A stretch of DNA of 37,863 bases. Origin: Burkholderiales bacterium PBB2. Its GTDB lineage: Bacteria; Pseudomonadota; Gammaproteobacteria; Burkholderiales; Burkholderiaceae_C. Every line of letters begins with the position of its first letter. Position 1 is the first letter of the stretch. The DNA is taken from assembly GCA_002255955.1 (NCBI GenBank), contig NKIM01000044.1:1-37863 (forward strand). The letters run 5' to 3'. The position numbers were made by a program, and so were the translations under genes. The notes below the pieces were generated by a model. That model ran no database searches and was not told the origin of the DNA. It saw nothing but the letters and a program-made list of their open reading frames with translations. This document shows, piece by piece, positions 1 to 8,684 of the stretch.

Positions 1-1924
1 GGAGGCTGCCGGTCTGGTGAAGTTCGACTTCTTGGGCCTGGCCACGCTGACGATTCTGGAACTGGCCAAGGACTTCATCGTCGCGCGCTACCCGGACCAG
101 AAGAACTTCGCCTTCGAGACCATTCCGCTCGACGACCGGCGCACCTACAAGCTGTTCTCGGATGGTTTGACCGAGTCCGTGTTCCAGTTTGAATCGACCG
201 GCATGCAGCGCATGTTGAAGGACGCGAAACCCTCGCGACTGGAAGACCTGATCGCCCTGAACGCGCTCTATCGACCCGGTCCCATGGACCTGATCCCGAC
301 CTTTGTGGCGCGCAAGCACGGCAAGGAAGTGGTCGAGTATCCGCACCCCTTGACCGAGCCTGTGCTGGCCGAGACCTACGGCATCATGGTCTACCAGGAG
401 CAGGTGATGCAGACCGCCCAGGTGCTGGGCGGTTACAGCCTCGGCGGCGCCGACATGCTGCGCCGGGCCATGGGCAAGAAAAAGGCCGAGGAGATGGCCG
501 AGCACCGGGCCATCTTCCGCAAGGGCGCGGCCGTCAATGGCCTCGACGAGAAACAGGCCGACGAAGTCTTCGACCTGATGGAGAAGTTCGCGGGCTACGG
601 CTTCAACAAGTCGCACGCCGCCGCCTACTCCTTGCTGGCGTACCACACGGGCTGGCTCAAGGTTCATTTCACGGCCGAGTTCTTCGCCGCGAACATGACG
701 ATTGAAATGGACGACACCGACAAGCTCAAAGTCTTGTTGAATGACGCCAAGCTCTTCGGCATCGATTTCGAGCCGCCGAACGTCAACCTCGGTGTGCACC
801 GTTTCGAGCCCATCATGCCGGGCGACGGGGTGTTCCCGAACTGGGCAGCGCCAGGCACGCCGGGCGGCCGGCCCAAGCGCATCAATTACGGCCTGGGCGC
901 CATCAAGGGCACGGGCAAGGGCGCGATCGACTCCATCGTCGCGGTGCGCCAGAAGGACGGCCCCTTCAAGAGCTTCTACGATTTCTGCTGCCGCATCGAC
1001 CGCAAGGCCTGCAACAAGCGGGTGGTGGAAGCGCTGATCAAGGCCGGCGCTTTCGACAGCCTGGAGCCCGACCGCGCCCGCCTGCTGGCCAGCGTGGCGC
1101 GCGGCTACACCCATGCCGAAACCCAGGAGGCCAATGCCGACCAGGGCGGCCTGTTCGACTTTGGCGACACCCATGGCTCGTCCACCGCCGAGCCCGATCT
1201 GGTGGACGTGCCGTCCTGGAGCATCAAGGAGCGGCTGACGCTGGAGAAGACGGCCATCGGCTATTACCTCAGCGGCCATCTGTTTGACCAGAGCGGCGAC
1301 GAGGTGCGGCGCATGGTCAAGCGCCGCATTGCCAATGTCGAGGCCGCCGCGCTGAGCCGCGAGGTGGTGATGCTGGCCGGCATCGTCAGCGATCTGCGCG
1401 TGATCAACGGCAACCGCGGCCGCGTTGCGATCTTCAAGCTCGACGACAAGAGCGACATCATCGAAGCCGTGGCCAACGAGGAACTGCTCAATCTGCACAA
1501 GGAGCTGCTGGTCGACGACGAGCTCTTGATCCTGCAGGGCAAGGTGCAGATCGACCGCTTTGCTGGCGGCTACCGCTTCAATGTCCAGGCCATCTGGGAC
1601 CTGGCTGCGGCACGCACGCGATTTGGCCGTTACTTCTACGTGCCGGTCGGCGCGACCCTTCCGGATCTGAAGGAGGTGGTCAAGCAATGGCCGCCGCGCC
1701 AGGTGCAGACCGAGCAGGGCGTCACGTTGCAGGGCCTGAAGATCCAGACCCACCATTTCTTGCAGGGCGAGCATGAGGGCGCCGAGTTCCGGCTGGAGCT
1801 GGGCGAAGACAGCCGCTTCTGGCCCTGCGACGAGGCCTTGGCGCGCCTGAGTCAGTTTGGCGGCCCGGTGAAAGGCCAGGCCAAGCCCTTGCCGCAGGCG
1901 CAAATCATTTACGACGCCGGTTGA
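1..1924 (+). CDS. dnaE: DNA polymerase III alpha subunit, C-terminal part (5' truncated by window)
   Basis: The replicative polymerase subunit of DNA polymerase III. The reading frame is already open at base 2 (E-A-A-G-L-V-K-F-D-F-L-G-L), so the gene begins outside the window and the internal GTG at 17 is not the start. About 640 residues are visible. The frame shows the tail of the palm region, the fingers segment with GYGFNKSHAAAYSLLAYHT, a helix-hairpin-helix stretch around FDSLEPDRARLL, and a C-terminal OB-fold/tau-binding region. The PHP domain and catalytic aspartates are outside the window. It ends with TGA at 1922. Length and motifs match housekeeping DnaE rather than the error-prone DnaE2/ImuC type, but that distinction was made by eye only. 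Confidence 0.97.
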   Translation, partial: EAAGLVKFDFLGLATLTILELAKDFIVARYPDQKNFAFETIPLDDRRTYKLFSDGLTESVFQFESTGMQRMLKDAKPSRLEDLIALNALYRPGPMDLIPTFVARKHGKEVVEYPHPLTEPVLAETYGIMVYQEQVMQTAQVLGGYSLGGADMLRRAMGKKKAEEMAEHRAIFRKGAAVNGLDEKQADEVFDLMEKFAGYGFNKSHAAAYSLLAYHTGWLKVHFTAEFFAANMTIEMDDTDKLKVLLNDAKLFGIDFEPPNVNLGVHRFEPIMPGDGVFPNWAAPGTPGGRPKRINYGLGAIKGTGKGAIDSIVAVRQKDGPFKSFYDFCCRIDRKACNKRVVEALIKAGAFDSLEPDRARLLASVARGYTHAETQEANADQGGLFDFGDTHGSSTAEPDLVDVPSWSIKERLTLEKTAIGYYLSGHLFDQSGDEVRRMVKRRIANVEAAALSREVVMLAGIVSDLRVINGNRGRVAIFKLDDKSDIIEAVANEELLNLHKELLVDDELLILQGKVQIDRFAGGYRFNVQAIWDLAAARTRFGRYFYVPVGATLPDLKEVVKQWPPRQVQTEQGVTLQGLKIQTHHFLQGEHEGAEFRLELGEDSRFWPCDEALARLSQFGGPVKGQAKPLPQAQIIYDAG

Positions 1925-2063
1925 CGGTGATTCTTGCAGGCGCATGACGCGGGCCACCGCATGCCTGCCCTGTGGCGGCTGGGCTGCAGGCCGTGGTGTT
2001 TTGCCCGCTTCTCGAGGCTTCGTCCGGGCTGGAATTCAGCGATGATGTGACGCGATTCACACC

Positions 2064-3359
2064 ATGGCTGCGTCCACCTTGTCCTCCCCCCGCACCGGTC
2101 TCATCCTCACAGGCGGTGGCGCCCGAGCCGCCTACCAGGTGGGGGTGCTGGCGGCCATTGCCCAGCTGCGCCGGGATGCCGGCCTGGGTGGCCCGCAGAC
2201 CTCGACCCCGTTTCCGGTGGTGGCCGGCACCTCGGCTGGTGCCATCAATGCCGCCACCCTGGCCTGCAATGCCGATGATTTCGACGCGGCGGTCGATGGC
2301 CTGGTGCACCTCTGGCAGAACCTCCATGTGGACCAGGTTTACGCCGCCGATGCCTTTGGCGTGATTCGCACCGGTGCGCGCTGGATGACCATGATGAGCC
2401 TGGGCTGGGCCGTGGCCCGCTGGCGCCGCACGCGGCCCAACAGCCTGCTCGACAACTCACCCCTGGGGCGCTTGCTGAACCGCTGGATCCGCATGGATCG
2501 GCTCGATGCCATGCTGGCCGCCGGCCATATGCAGGCCCTGGCCATCAGCGGATCAAGCTACACCTCGGGCCAGCATGTCACCTTCTACCAAACCCATCTG
2601 CCCTTCGAGCCCTGGCTGCGCTCGCAGCGCATCGCCGTGCGGGCCAAGCTCAGCATCGATCATCTGATGGCCTCCTCGGCCATTCCCTTCATCTTCCCGG
2701 CCCAGCAGCTGGATCTGGATGGCCAGCTCGAATGGTTCGGCGACGGCTCCATGCGCCAGAGCGCGCCGATCTCGCCGGCCGTGCATCTGGGCGCCGACCG
2801 GGTGCTGGTGATCGGCGCCGGTCGCATGCACGAGCCCCCAGGCCGGCGCCAGACCCTGGTCAGTGGCCACCCGAGCATGGCGCAGATTGCCGGCCATGCT
2901 TTGTCCAATATCTTTCTCGATGCGCTGGCGGTCGATGTCGAGCGCCTGCAACGCATCAACAACACCTTGTCGCTCTTGCCGCCGGACGCGCTGCAGGCCA
3001 CGCCGCTGCGGCCCATCGATGTGCTGGTGATCGCGCCCAGCCGCCGCCTCGATGAGCTGGCGGCCGAGCACCAGGGCAGCCTGCCGCCGGCCATCAAGGG
3101 CTTGCTGCGCAGCGTCGGCGTGGCGGGTGAGGGCAAGGGCGCCAGCGGCTCGGCGCTGACCAGCTATCTGCTGTTTGAACCCTCCTTCACCGGGGAGCTG
3201 ATCCATCTGGGCATGAGCGACACGCTGGCGCGCCGTGTTGAGGTGCAGAACTTCTTTGGCTGGCCCACCCAGGCGCCGGCCTTTGATCCGGCCGCCATGC
3301 GTCGCCGGCAGGCGGGCTTTGCGGCCGCCGCAGCGGCTGCCGCGCCTGTGGCGGCCTGA
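2064..3359 (+). CDS. Patatin-like phospholipase family protein
   Basis: Predicted serine lipid acyl hydrolase of 431 residues. The N-terminus carries the patatin oxyanion-hole motif (GGGARAAYQVG, residues 17-27). The nucleophile elbow G-T-S-A-G puts the catalytic serine at residue 57. The D-G-S motif in WFGDGSMRQ puts the dyad aspartate at residue 227. No signal peptide or membrane segment is seen, so it is probably cytosolic or peripheral to the inner membrane. The C-terminus is alanine-rich. It follows dnaE by 139 bp in which I see no clear terminator, and it converges on the histidine kinase gene two bases downstream. Substrate unknown; bacterial relatives cleave phospholipids or storage lipids. 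Confidence 0.9.
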   Translation: MAASTLSSPRTGLILTGGGARAAYQVGVLAAIAQLRRDAGLGGPQTSTPFPVVAGTSAGAINAATLACNADDFDAAVDGLVHLWQNLHVDQVYAADAFGVIRTGARWMTMMSLGWAVARWRRTRPNSLLDNSPLGRLLNRWIRMDRLDAMLAAGHMQALAISGSSYTSGQHVTFYQTHLPFEPWLRSQRIAVRAKLSIDHLMASSAIPFIFPAQQLDLDGQLEWFGDGSMRQSAPISPAVHLGADRVLVIGAGRMHEPPGRRQTLVSGHPSMAQIAGHALSNIFLDALAVDVERLQRINNTLSLLPPDALQATPLRPIDVLVIAPSRRLDELAAEHQGSLPPAIKGLLRSVGVAGEGKGASGSALTSYLLFEPSFTGELIHLGMSDTLARRVEVQNFFGWPTQAPAFDPAAMRRRQAGFAAAAAAAAPVAA

Positions 3360-3361
3360 TT

Positions 3362-4591
3362 TCAGGCCAGGGGCAAGTCCACCTCAGCGCACAGGCCGCC
3401 CTCGGCGCGGTTGCTGAGCTTCAAGCGACCACCCTGGCGCTCGATCAAATCTCGCGCGATGTACAGCCCCAGCCCCGTGCCGCCGGTGTGGCGGTTGCGG
3501 GAGGATTCCAGCCGGTAGAAGGGCTGGAACACCGCCTCCAGCTGCTCGGTGGGGATGCCAGGCCCTGGGTCCTCGATACGCACCCGCACGCGCTGGTCCT
3601 CCAGCACCACGCTGACCTCGGCACTGCCGCCGTAGCGGATCGCATTGCCCAGCAAATTGCCGAACACACGGCGCAGCGCGCTGGGCTGGGCCCGCACCCG
3701 GGCCGGCGGGCCGCTGCAGTGCACGGCATGGCCTTGCTCGCTGAGGTCGTCGCTGAGGGCGGTCAGTAGGGCGCTCAGATCCTGGATCTGCGCCGCCTCG
3801 GTCGAGGCCAGGCCATCGCCCTGGAACAGCTCCAGCACCGAGTCGATCATGGCGCTCATCTCGACGATATCGCCCACCGCCGCGCGACGCGGGCCTTCTT
3901 CCAGGCTCAAGGTCTCCAGGCGCATGCGCAAGCGGGTCAGCGGCGTGCGCAAATCATGCGAGATGGCCGCCACCAGCAGGCCGCGCTCGCTGAACTGCTG
4001 GCGCATCTGCCGGGCCATCTGGTTGAACAGCCGCGCTGCTTCACGCACTTCGAAGGTGCCGCTGCCTTCATCCAGCTGAGGCAGGGGCGCGCGGCCCTTG
4101 ACCGCGTCGCCGAGGCCGGCTGAGGCCTGCATCAGCCGCCGCATGGGCTGGGCCAGCCAACGCGAGCCCAGCCATGCGGCCAGCGCCATGACCAGCAGCC
4201 GCACGCCGTAGTCCAGCGCGGTTTGCGCGGCATTCAGGCCGGGCGGGCGAGGGCCGCCAGGCCCTGCGCCGCGTGGCGGGCCAGAGGGTTCCTCCAGCAT
4301 CTGCAGGCCGCGCGTGGGCGGCAGGGAAGGAAAGGTGGGCAGGCGGCCTGGTTCGCCCGGGCCGGCCCCCGGGCCTGCCGCTCGATGCGGTGGTGGCGGC
4401 GGCGGCGGGTGAGCTCCGAAGCCCTCGGCTTGCTGCAAACCAGGTGGCGAGGCGTCGGAGAAGTGCAACCAGCGCACGGTGGCAAAAGCCAGCACATGGC
4501 TCAGCACCAGGCTCAGCCAGAGCAGCAGGAAGAGCCGCTTGGCCAGGCTGTCCTTGAACAGCGCCGCCGAGGCGCGCTGCGCCCAGCTCAT
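3362..4591 (-). CDS. Sensor histidine kinase with HAMP domain
   Basis: Inner-membrane sensor of a two-component system, 409 residues. A first membrane helix lies at about residues 20-40 and a second at 130-148. The periplasmic loop between them is short (about 85 residues) and strikingly rich in Pro and Gly, including H-P7-H at 61-69. HAMP follows at 148-200, then the H box ISHDLRTPLTRLR with phospho-acceptor His212. An N box (NLLGNAIRYGG) and G boxes (DPGPGIP, GGTGLGLYIARDLIE) form the ATP-binding domain. The ATG overlaps the stop of the upstream response regulator (ATGA), so the two are translationally coupled. The signal is unknown; the dioxygenase-like lipoprotein gene just upstream in the same operon is the best contextual clue. 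Confidence 0.93.
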   Translation of the reverse strand: MSWAQRASAALFKDSLAKRLFLLLWLSLVLSHVLAFATVRWLHFSDASPPGLQQAEGFGAHPPPPPPPHRAAGPGAGPGEPGRLPTFPSLPPTRGLQMLEEPSGPPRGAGPGGPRPPGLNAAQTALDYGVRLLVMALAAWLGSRWLAQPMRRLMQASAGLGDAVKGRAPLPQLDEGSGTFEVREAARLFNQMARQMRQQFSERGLLVAAISHDLRTPLTRLRMRLETLSLEEGPRRAAVGDIVEMSAMIDSVLELFQGDGLASTEAAQIQDLSALLTALSDDLSEQGHAVHCSGPPARVRAQPSALRRVFGNLLGNAIRYGGSAEVSVVLEDQRVRVRIEDPGPGIPTEQLEAVFQPFYRLESSRNRHTGGTGLGLYIARDLIERQGGRLKLSNRAEGGLCAEVDLPLA

Positions 4592-5325
4592 GGGGTGCCG
4601 CCTTTCACCACCTGCGGTGTGGCATCGAAGAGATAGCCCTCGCCGCGCAGGGTGCGGATCAGGCGAGGCTCGCGCGAAGAGTCGCCCAGCTTTTGGCGCA
4701 GGCGCGAGATGCTCAGGTCCACGCTGCGGTCGTTGACGTCCACGCCGGGCGCGCGGGTCAGCTCGATCAGCTGTTCGCGGCTGAGCACGCGGCCGGGCCG
4801 CTCGACCAGGGCGCTGAGCATGCGGAACTCGGCCTGCGACAAGGCCATCACCACGTCCTCCGGTGAGATCAGCTGGCGCAGCATGCGGTCGAAACGCCAG
4901 CCCTCGAACTGCAGCAGGCGGGCCGAACCGAGGCTGGCGCCCTGAACGTCCTCGGGCGCACCGGCTTTCTTGATGCGCCGCATCAGGGCGTGGATGCGGG
5001 CCACCAGCTCGCGCGGCTCGAAGGGCTTGCCCAGGTAGTCGTCCGCACCCATTTCCAGGCCCAGCACGCGGTTGATCGGGTCACCGTGAGCGGTCAGCAT
5101 GATGACCGGCGGCCCGCCGCGCTGCTGCAGCCATTGGCACAAGCTCAGTCCGCCCTCGCCCGGCAGCATCAGATCGAGGATGACCACATCGAAATGCTGG
5201 CTGGCGATCAGGCGGCGCATCTCCACACCATCGGCGGCCGTCTGGGCGTGGATGTCGAAGCGCAGCAGATAGCTTTGCAGGCTGAGGCGAATCTCTTGGT
5301 CGTCATCGACCACCAGGCAGTCCAT
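4588..5325 (-). CDS. OmpR/PhoB-family response regulator
   Basis: DNA-binding partner of the kinase gene that follows. The 245-residue product starts MDCLVVDDDQEIR. The receiver domain has acidic residues at 7-9, phospho-acceptor Asp51 in VVILDLMLPGEGG, Thr78 and conserved Lys100 in DDYLGKPFEPRE. The C-terminal winged helix includes VDLSISRLRQKLGD and ends RTLRGEGYLF, as in OmpR-type regulators. I chose the ATG at 5325 because GAGGAG lies six bases upstream and the receiver begins directly after it. Alternatives are ATG at 5346 and at 5382; the latter would overlap the dioxygenase stop codon by ATGA. The frame stays open far upstream through the dioxygenase gene, but that extension is not coding. 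Target genes are unknown. Confidence 0.93.
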   Translation of the reverse strand: MDCLVVDDDQEIRLSLQSYLLRFDIHAQTAADGVEMRRLIASQHFDVVILDLMLPGEGGLSLCQWLQQRGGPPVIMLTAHGDPINRVLGLEMGADDYLGKPFEPRELVARIHALMRRIKKAGAPEDVQGASLGSARLLQFEGWRFDRMLRQLISPEDVVMALSQAEFRMLSALVERPGRVLSREQLIELTRAPGVDVNDRSVDLSISRLRQKLGDSSREPRLIRTLRGEGYLFDATPQVVKGGTP

Positions 5326-5378
5326 CACCGGCTCCTCGGGCGTCATAGGTGCTGCCGAGCCTACCTCAGCCGCCCGCT

Positions 5379-6317
5379 TCATGCGCCCACGCCGACGTTC
5401 AGGGTCGCGGCATAGCCCTGGCTGACGCTGCCGCTGACGCTGGCCAGCTGGCTGCTGACGCCGTCGCTGAAGACGTTGTCGGTCGCAAAGCTGATGCGGG
5501 CGAAGTTGCTGCTGCTGGCGTTGTAACCGGTGGCGCTGCTGTAGACCTGCTGGCAGATGGCTTCGGGGAAGGCGATCTGCGAGGTGCGCAGCTTGTTGGC
5601 ATAGCCGCTGGCCAGGGCCTGGCTGCGGTAGACCTCGAAATGCATATGTGGCATGCGACCGTCGTAGCAGCCGGGGAAGATGGTGTCGAAGACCACCAGG
5701 CCGTCGCTGCCGCTGGTCTGCACGCCGCGCAGATAGTTCTGGTCTGTGACGCCGCTGGAGTACATGGAGTAGCGGCCCTCCCGGTCGCAGTGCCAAAGGT
5801 AGACGGCATAACCCGAGAGATCGGCGCAGCTGCTGCTGTTGCTGTTCTGCAGGCGCAGGGTCAGCGTCAGCGGCACGCCGCCGGCCAGGCCGCTGGCGCC
5901 GGCAATGCTGCTGCGGATGTCGCGCCGCACGATGCCGCTCAGGGCGAGCGCATTGGCGATGCTGCCATTGGCGCTGTTGGAGCCGTCGCCCGGATAGGGG
6001 CCGGCCGTTTCCTCGGGAATCAGGGGGCAGGCGCTGTTGTTGCTGCCGCTGCCTGTGCTGCCACCCGAACTTCCACTGCCGCTGCTGGAGCTGGCACTGC
6101 TGCCGTCCGAGCCGCCACCGCCTCCGCAGGCCACCAGGCCCAGGCTGCTGGCCGAGCCCGCCACCGCGGCGAACCAGGCCAGGGCCCGGCGGCGCTGCAG
6201 GCGACCGGCTTCGAGGCGGGCCAGATCGTGTGACAGGCCGAGGTCGTGATCCTCGCGGGGGGCGCGAGTGGCGTGGGCGGCGGTGATGAGCGGTGAGGGC
6301 GAAGGATGACGCGACAT
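5379..6317 (-). CDS. Secreted intradiol ring-cleavage dioxygenase-like lipoprotein
   Basis: 312 residues related to protocatechuate/catechol intradiol dioxygenases, non-heme Fe(III) enzymes that cleave catechols between the two hydroxyls. The core has the ligand pattern Tyr183 (GRYS), Tyr218, His224 and His226 in CYDGRMPHMHFEVYR. The N-terminus has an Arg-triplet (42-44) before a hydrophobic stretch and a lipobox-like LVAC with Cys64, suggesting Tat export and lipid anchoring. A Ser/Gly linker (about 65-95) precedes the domain. The start at 6317 is supported by AGGAG eight bases upstream; longer frames reach back to 6608 without support. It leads an operon with the response regulator and kinase. 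Whether it cleaves an aromatic substrate is not known. Confidence 0.85.
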   Translation of the reverse strand: MSRHPSPSPLITAAHATRAPREDHDLGLSHDLARLEAGRLQRRRALAWFAAVAGSASSLGLVACGGGGGSDGSSASSSSGSGSSGGSTGSGSNNSACPLIPEETAGPYPGDGSNSANGSIANALALSGIVRRDIRSSIAGASGLAGGVPLTLTLRLQNSNSSSCADLSGYAVYLWHCDREGRYSMYSSGVTDQNYLRGVQTSGSDGLVVFDTIFPGCYDGRMPHMHFEVYRSQALASGYANKLRTSQIAFPEAICQQVYSSATGYNASSSNFARISFATDNVFSDGVSSQLASVSGSVSQGYAATLNVGVGA

Positions 6318-6447
6318 GACGGAAACTCCTGCAGCAAGGCGTGGGCGTGGGCGGAACGGCCGGGGCATGCACCCTGGGGCTCGGCCGGGCAGCGGGGGCT
6401 GCCTGCAGGCCATTGGAGCGCCCTCGTTTGTCGGCGGTTCAGTCAGT

Positions 6448-6467
6448 TTGTGTCGGGGTTGACACAA
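6448..6467. promoter_or_regulatory. Inverted repeat upstream of the dioxygenase operon
   Basis: TTGTGTC, six bases, then GACACAA: a perfect 7-bp inverted repeat about 130 bp upstream of the dioxygenase start. Size and position suit a dimeric regulator's operator, possibly the response regulator encoded downstream. It could also be a weak hairpin. No T-run follows, so it is not a terminator. Confidence 0.35.
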
Positions 6468-6475
6468 CAGCTCGC

Positions 6476-6832
6476 TCAGGGAGCACTCGTGCTGGCCGCG
6501 GGCTCGCGGTCCAGCCAGGCCTGGCCTGCGACGCGCAGGCCTTGCTCCGACAGCTGCCGGGCCAGAGCCGGGCCGATGCCACGCACGCGCTGCCGCAGGT
6601 CGCCCCAACCCTCAAAGGCCTGCTGCTGGCGCGCCTGCAGCAGGCGCTCGACCAGGGCCGGGCCCAGGCCGCGCAGCGATTCCAGCTGGGCGCGGCTGGC
6701 GGTGTTGAGTTCCAGCGGCTTGGGGCTGGGATCGCTCTGGGCGCTCGCCAGGGTTGGCCTTGCCAGGCAGGCCACAGCCAGGCCGCACATCAGCAGCTGG
6801 CGGCGAGAGGGGGCGGCGTCCATCGGCGTCAT
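6476..6832 (-). CDS. ComEA-like helix-hairpin-helix protein
   Basis: Small exported protein of about 118 residues. An N-terminal signal-like segment (RRQLLMCGLAVACLARPTLASA) is followed by a ComEA-type repeat: LELNTASRAQLESLRGLGPALVERLL and then a second hairpin, LRQRVRGIGPALARQLSEQG. Such (HhH)2 domains bind DNA backbone non-specifically; ComEA relatives act in DNA uptake in the periplasm. I used the ATG at 6832. A GTG at 6862 would overlap the stop of the upstream ABC transporter gene (GTGA) but would spoil the signal peptide. The gene lies directly downstream of that transporter and is probably co-transcribed. A role in competence is inferred from the fold only. Confidence 0.8.
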   Translation of the reverse strand: MTPMDAAPSRRQLLMCGLAVACLARPTLASAQSDPSPKPLELNTASRAQLESLRGLGPALVERLLQARQQQAFEGWGDLRQRVRGIGPALARQLSEQGLRVAGQAWLDREPAASTSAP

Positions 6833-6858
6833 CTCGTGCTCGCGCCTCGCCCCGGGGC

Positions 6859-8646
6859 TCACTCGCCGTTCTGTGCCCGCACCATGGCGGCATAGGCGCC
6901 GTCGCGGGCCAGCAGCTCGGCGTGGCTGCCCGATTCACTGACGCGACCCTGGCTCATGACATGGATCTGGTCGGCGCTGCGGATGGTGGACAGGCGGTGG
7001 GCGATCACGATCAGGGTCTTGCGGCCCTGCCACATCTCCAGCGCCTGCTGTACGGCGCGTTCGCTCTCGGTGTCCAGGGCCGAGGTGGCTTCGTCGAAGA
7101 CCCAGATTGGCGCGTCGCGGTAGAGCGCGCGGGCAATCGCCAGGCGCTGCCGCTGGCCGCCGGAGAGCTTGCTGCCGTTGGCACCGATGAGGGTGTCCAG
7201 GCCTTCGGGCAGCTGCTGCACAAAGTCCCAGAGGTGGGCGGCGCGCAGGGCTTGCTCGAGCCGCGCCGGGTCGCGCGGCTGGGCGTAGGCAATGTTTTCG
7301 GCCACCGAGGCATCAAACAGCACGATGTCTTGCGACACCACGGCGAACTGGCGGCGCAGATTGGCTCGCTTGAGCTCGGCGATGTCCACGCCGTCGAGCA
7401 AGACCTGACCCTGGTCGGGCGTGCCGAAGCCCAGCAGCAGGTGGATGATGGAGCTCTTGCCCGCGCCGGAGGATCCGACCAGGGCGGTGGTCTGGCCCGG
7501 TGAGAAGTGCAGGTTCAGCCCGTCCAGCGCGGGGCGCTCGCTGCCCGGGTATTGCAATCGAACTTCGTTCAACTGCAGCTCGCCGCGGCATTGCTGCAGC
7601 TCACGCTGGCCACGGTCGGGCTCGGCCGGCATGTCCAGCAGCTCCAGGCAGCCGCGTGCAATCACCAGGGCATTGGTGATGGGCTGGGCCAGATCGCTGA
7701 GGTGGCGCAAGCGCGAGGTCAGCAGCAGCAAGGCGGTGACGAAGGCGGCGAACTCACCCACGCCGGTGTTGGCCTGGCGCGCCTGCAGCAGGGCCACGCA
7801 GATGATCAGGGACAGGCCGACGCTGGCGATCAGCTGCGACAGCGGCTGGCTCAAAGCGCCGGCGGCCACCGCCTTGAGGCTGCTGCGCTGCAGCTCGCGC
7901 GCGCGATCGGCAAAGCTCTTGCGCTCATGCTCGACCGCATCGAAGCTGCGCACCACGCGCCAGGCGCGGGTGATGTCGTCGACCTTGTTGACCAGCTGCA
8001 GCTGGGCCTCGTAGCTGCGGCTGGACATGGCGCGCACACGCTGGTTGACCTTCTTCACCACCACGGCCATCAGCGGCGTCACCACCATGGCCAGCAGGGT
8101 CAGCTGCCAGTTCATGTAGAGCAGGGTGCCCAGCATGGCCAGGGCCGGCAGGCCGTCGCGCAGCACGGTGATCAAGGTGTTGCCCAGCAGCGAGAGGATC
8201 TGCTGCGGATCGTTGACCACCTTGGTCACCGCCGTGCCCGGTTGCAGGCTGGTGAAGACGCGCGCATCGGCCTTGAGCAAGGCCTCCAGCAGGGCGGCGC
8301 GGAAATCCATGACGCTGCGGCTCAGCGTCCAGTGAAACAGGTACTGGCCGAGGAAGCCGAACAGGCCGCGCACCGCGAACAGGCCGATCAGCGTCACCGG
8401 CACCCACCAGACGCTGAAGGCATCGCGGGCAAAACCATCGCCGAACACGTACTTGATCAGCTGCGGGATCAGCGGCTCGGTGGCCGCGGCGCCGATATAG
8501 GCCAGGATGGTCAGCGCCAAGCCGCCGCGGTAGGGCCGCACGAACTGGCGCAGTCGCTGTGCGATCTCGCGGTCGGCTTGTGGGGCGCGGTCGGTGGCTT
8601 CAGCGGGCGGCGTGCTGGGGGAGGGCTCGGGAACAGGCGCGGTCAT
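6859..8646 (-). CDS. msbA: Lipid A export ABC transporter, MsbA-type (fused permease/ATPase)
   Basis: 595-residue half-transporter that flips lipid A-core across the inner membrane as a homodimer. The N-terminal half carries about six membrane helices starting near residue 40. The C-terminal ATPase has Walker A GSSGAGKSS (Lys397), signature LSGGQRQRLAIARAL and Walker B IWVFDEATSALD (Glu519), followed by the switch histidine in VIAHRLSTI. Length and motif order match MsbA. The close neighbourhood of LPS-related genes (glycosyltransferases, lapAB) supports that identity over other exporters of the family. It is divergent from the GT4 gene with only 38 bp between the starts, which must hold both promoters. 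Confidence 0.82.
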   Translation of the reverse strand: MTAPVPEPSPSTPPAEATDRAPQADREIAQRLRQFVRPYRGGLALTILAYIGAAATEPLIPQLIKYVFGDGFARDAFSVWWVPVTLIGLFAVRGLFGFLGQYLFHWTLSRSVMDFRAALLEALLKADARVFTSLQPGTAVTKVVNDPQQILSLLGNTLITVLRDGLPALAMLGTLLYMNWQLTLLAMVVTPLMAVVVKKVNQRVRAMSSRSYEAQLQLVNKVDDITRAWRVVRSFDAVEHERKSFADRARELQRSSLKAVAAGALSQPLSQLIASVGLSLIICVALLQARQANTGVGEFAAFVTALLLLTSRLRHLSDLAQPITNALVIARGCLELLDMPAEPDRGQRELQQCRGELQLNEVRLQYPGSERPALDGLNLHFSPGQTTALVGSSGAGKSSIIHLLLGFGTPDQGQVLLDGVDIAELKRANLRRQFAVVSQDIVLFDASVAENIAYAQPRDPARLEQALRAAHLWDFVQQLPEGLDTLIGANGSKLSGGQRQRLAIARALYRDAPIWVFDEATSALDTESERAVQQALEMWQGRKTLIVIAHRLSTIRSADQIHVMSQGRVSESGSHAELLARDGAYAAMVRAQNGE

Positions 8647-8684
8647 AGCTCCGGATTGTCGCCGCTGTTCCTATACTGCCGGGC

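Noticed and set aside
5326-6372. N-terminal extension of the response regulator frame
   Set aside because: The extra residues are Arg/Gln-rich translation of the dioxygenase gene in another frame; the receiver domain begins at 5325 after a good ribosome-binding site.
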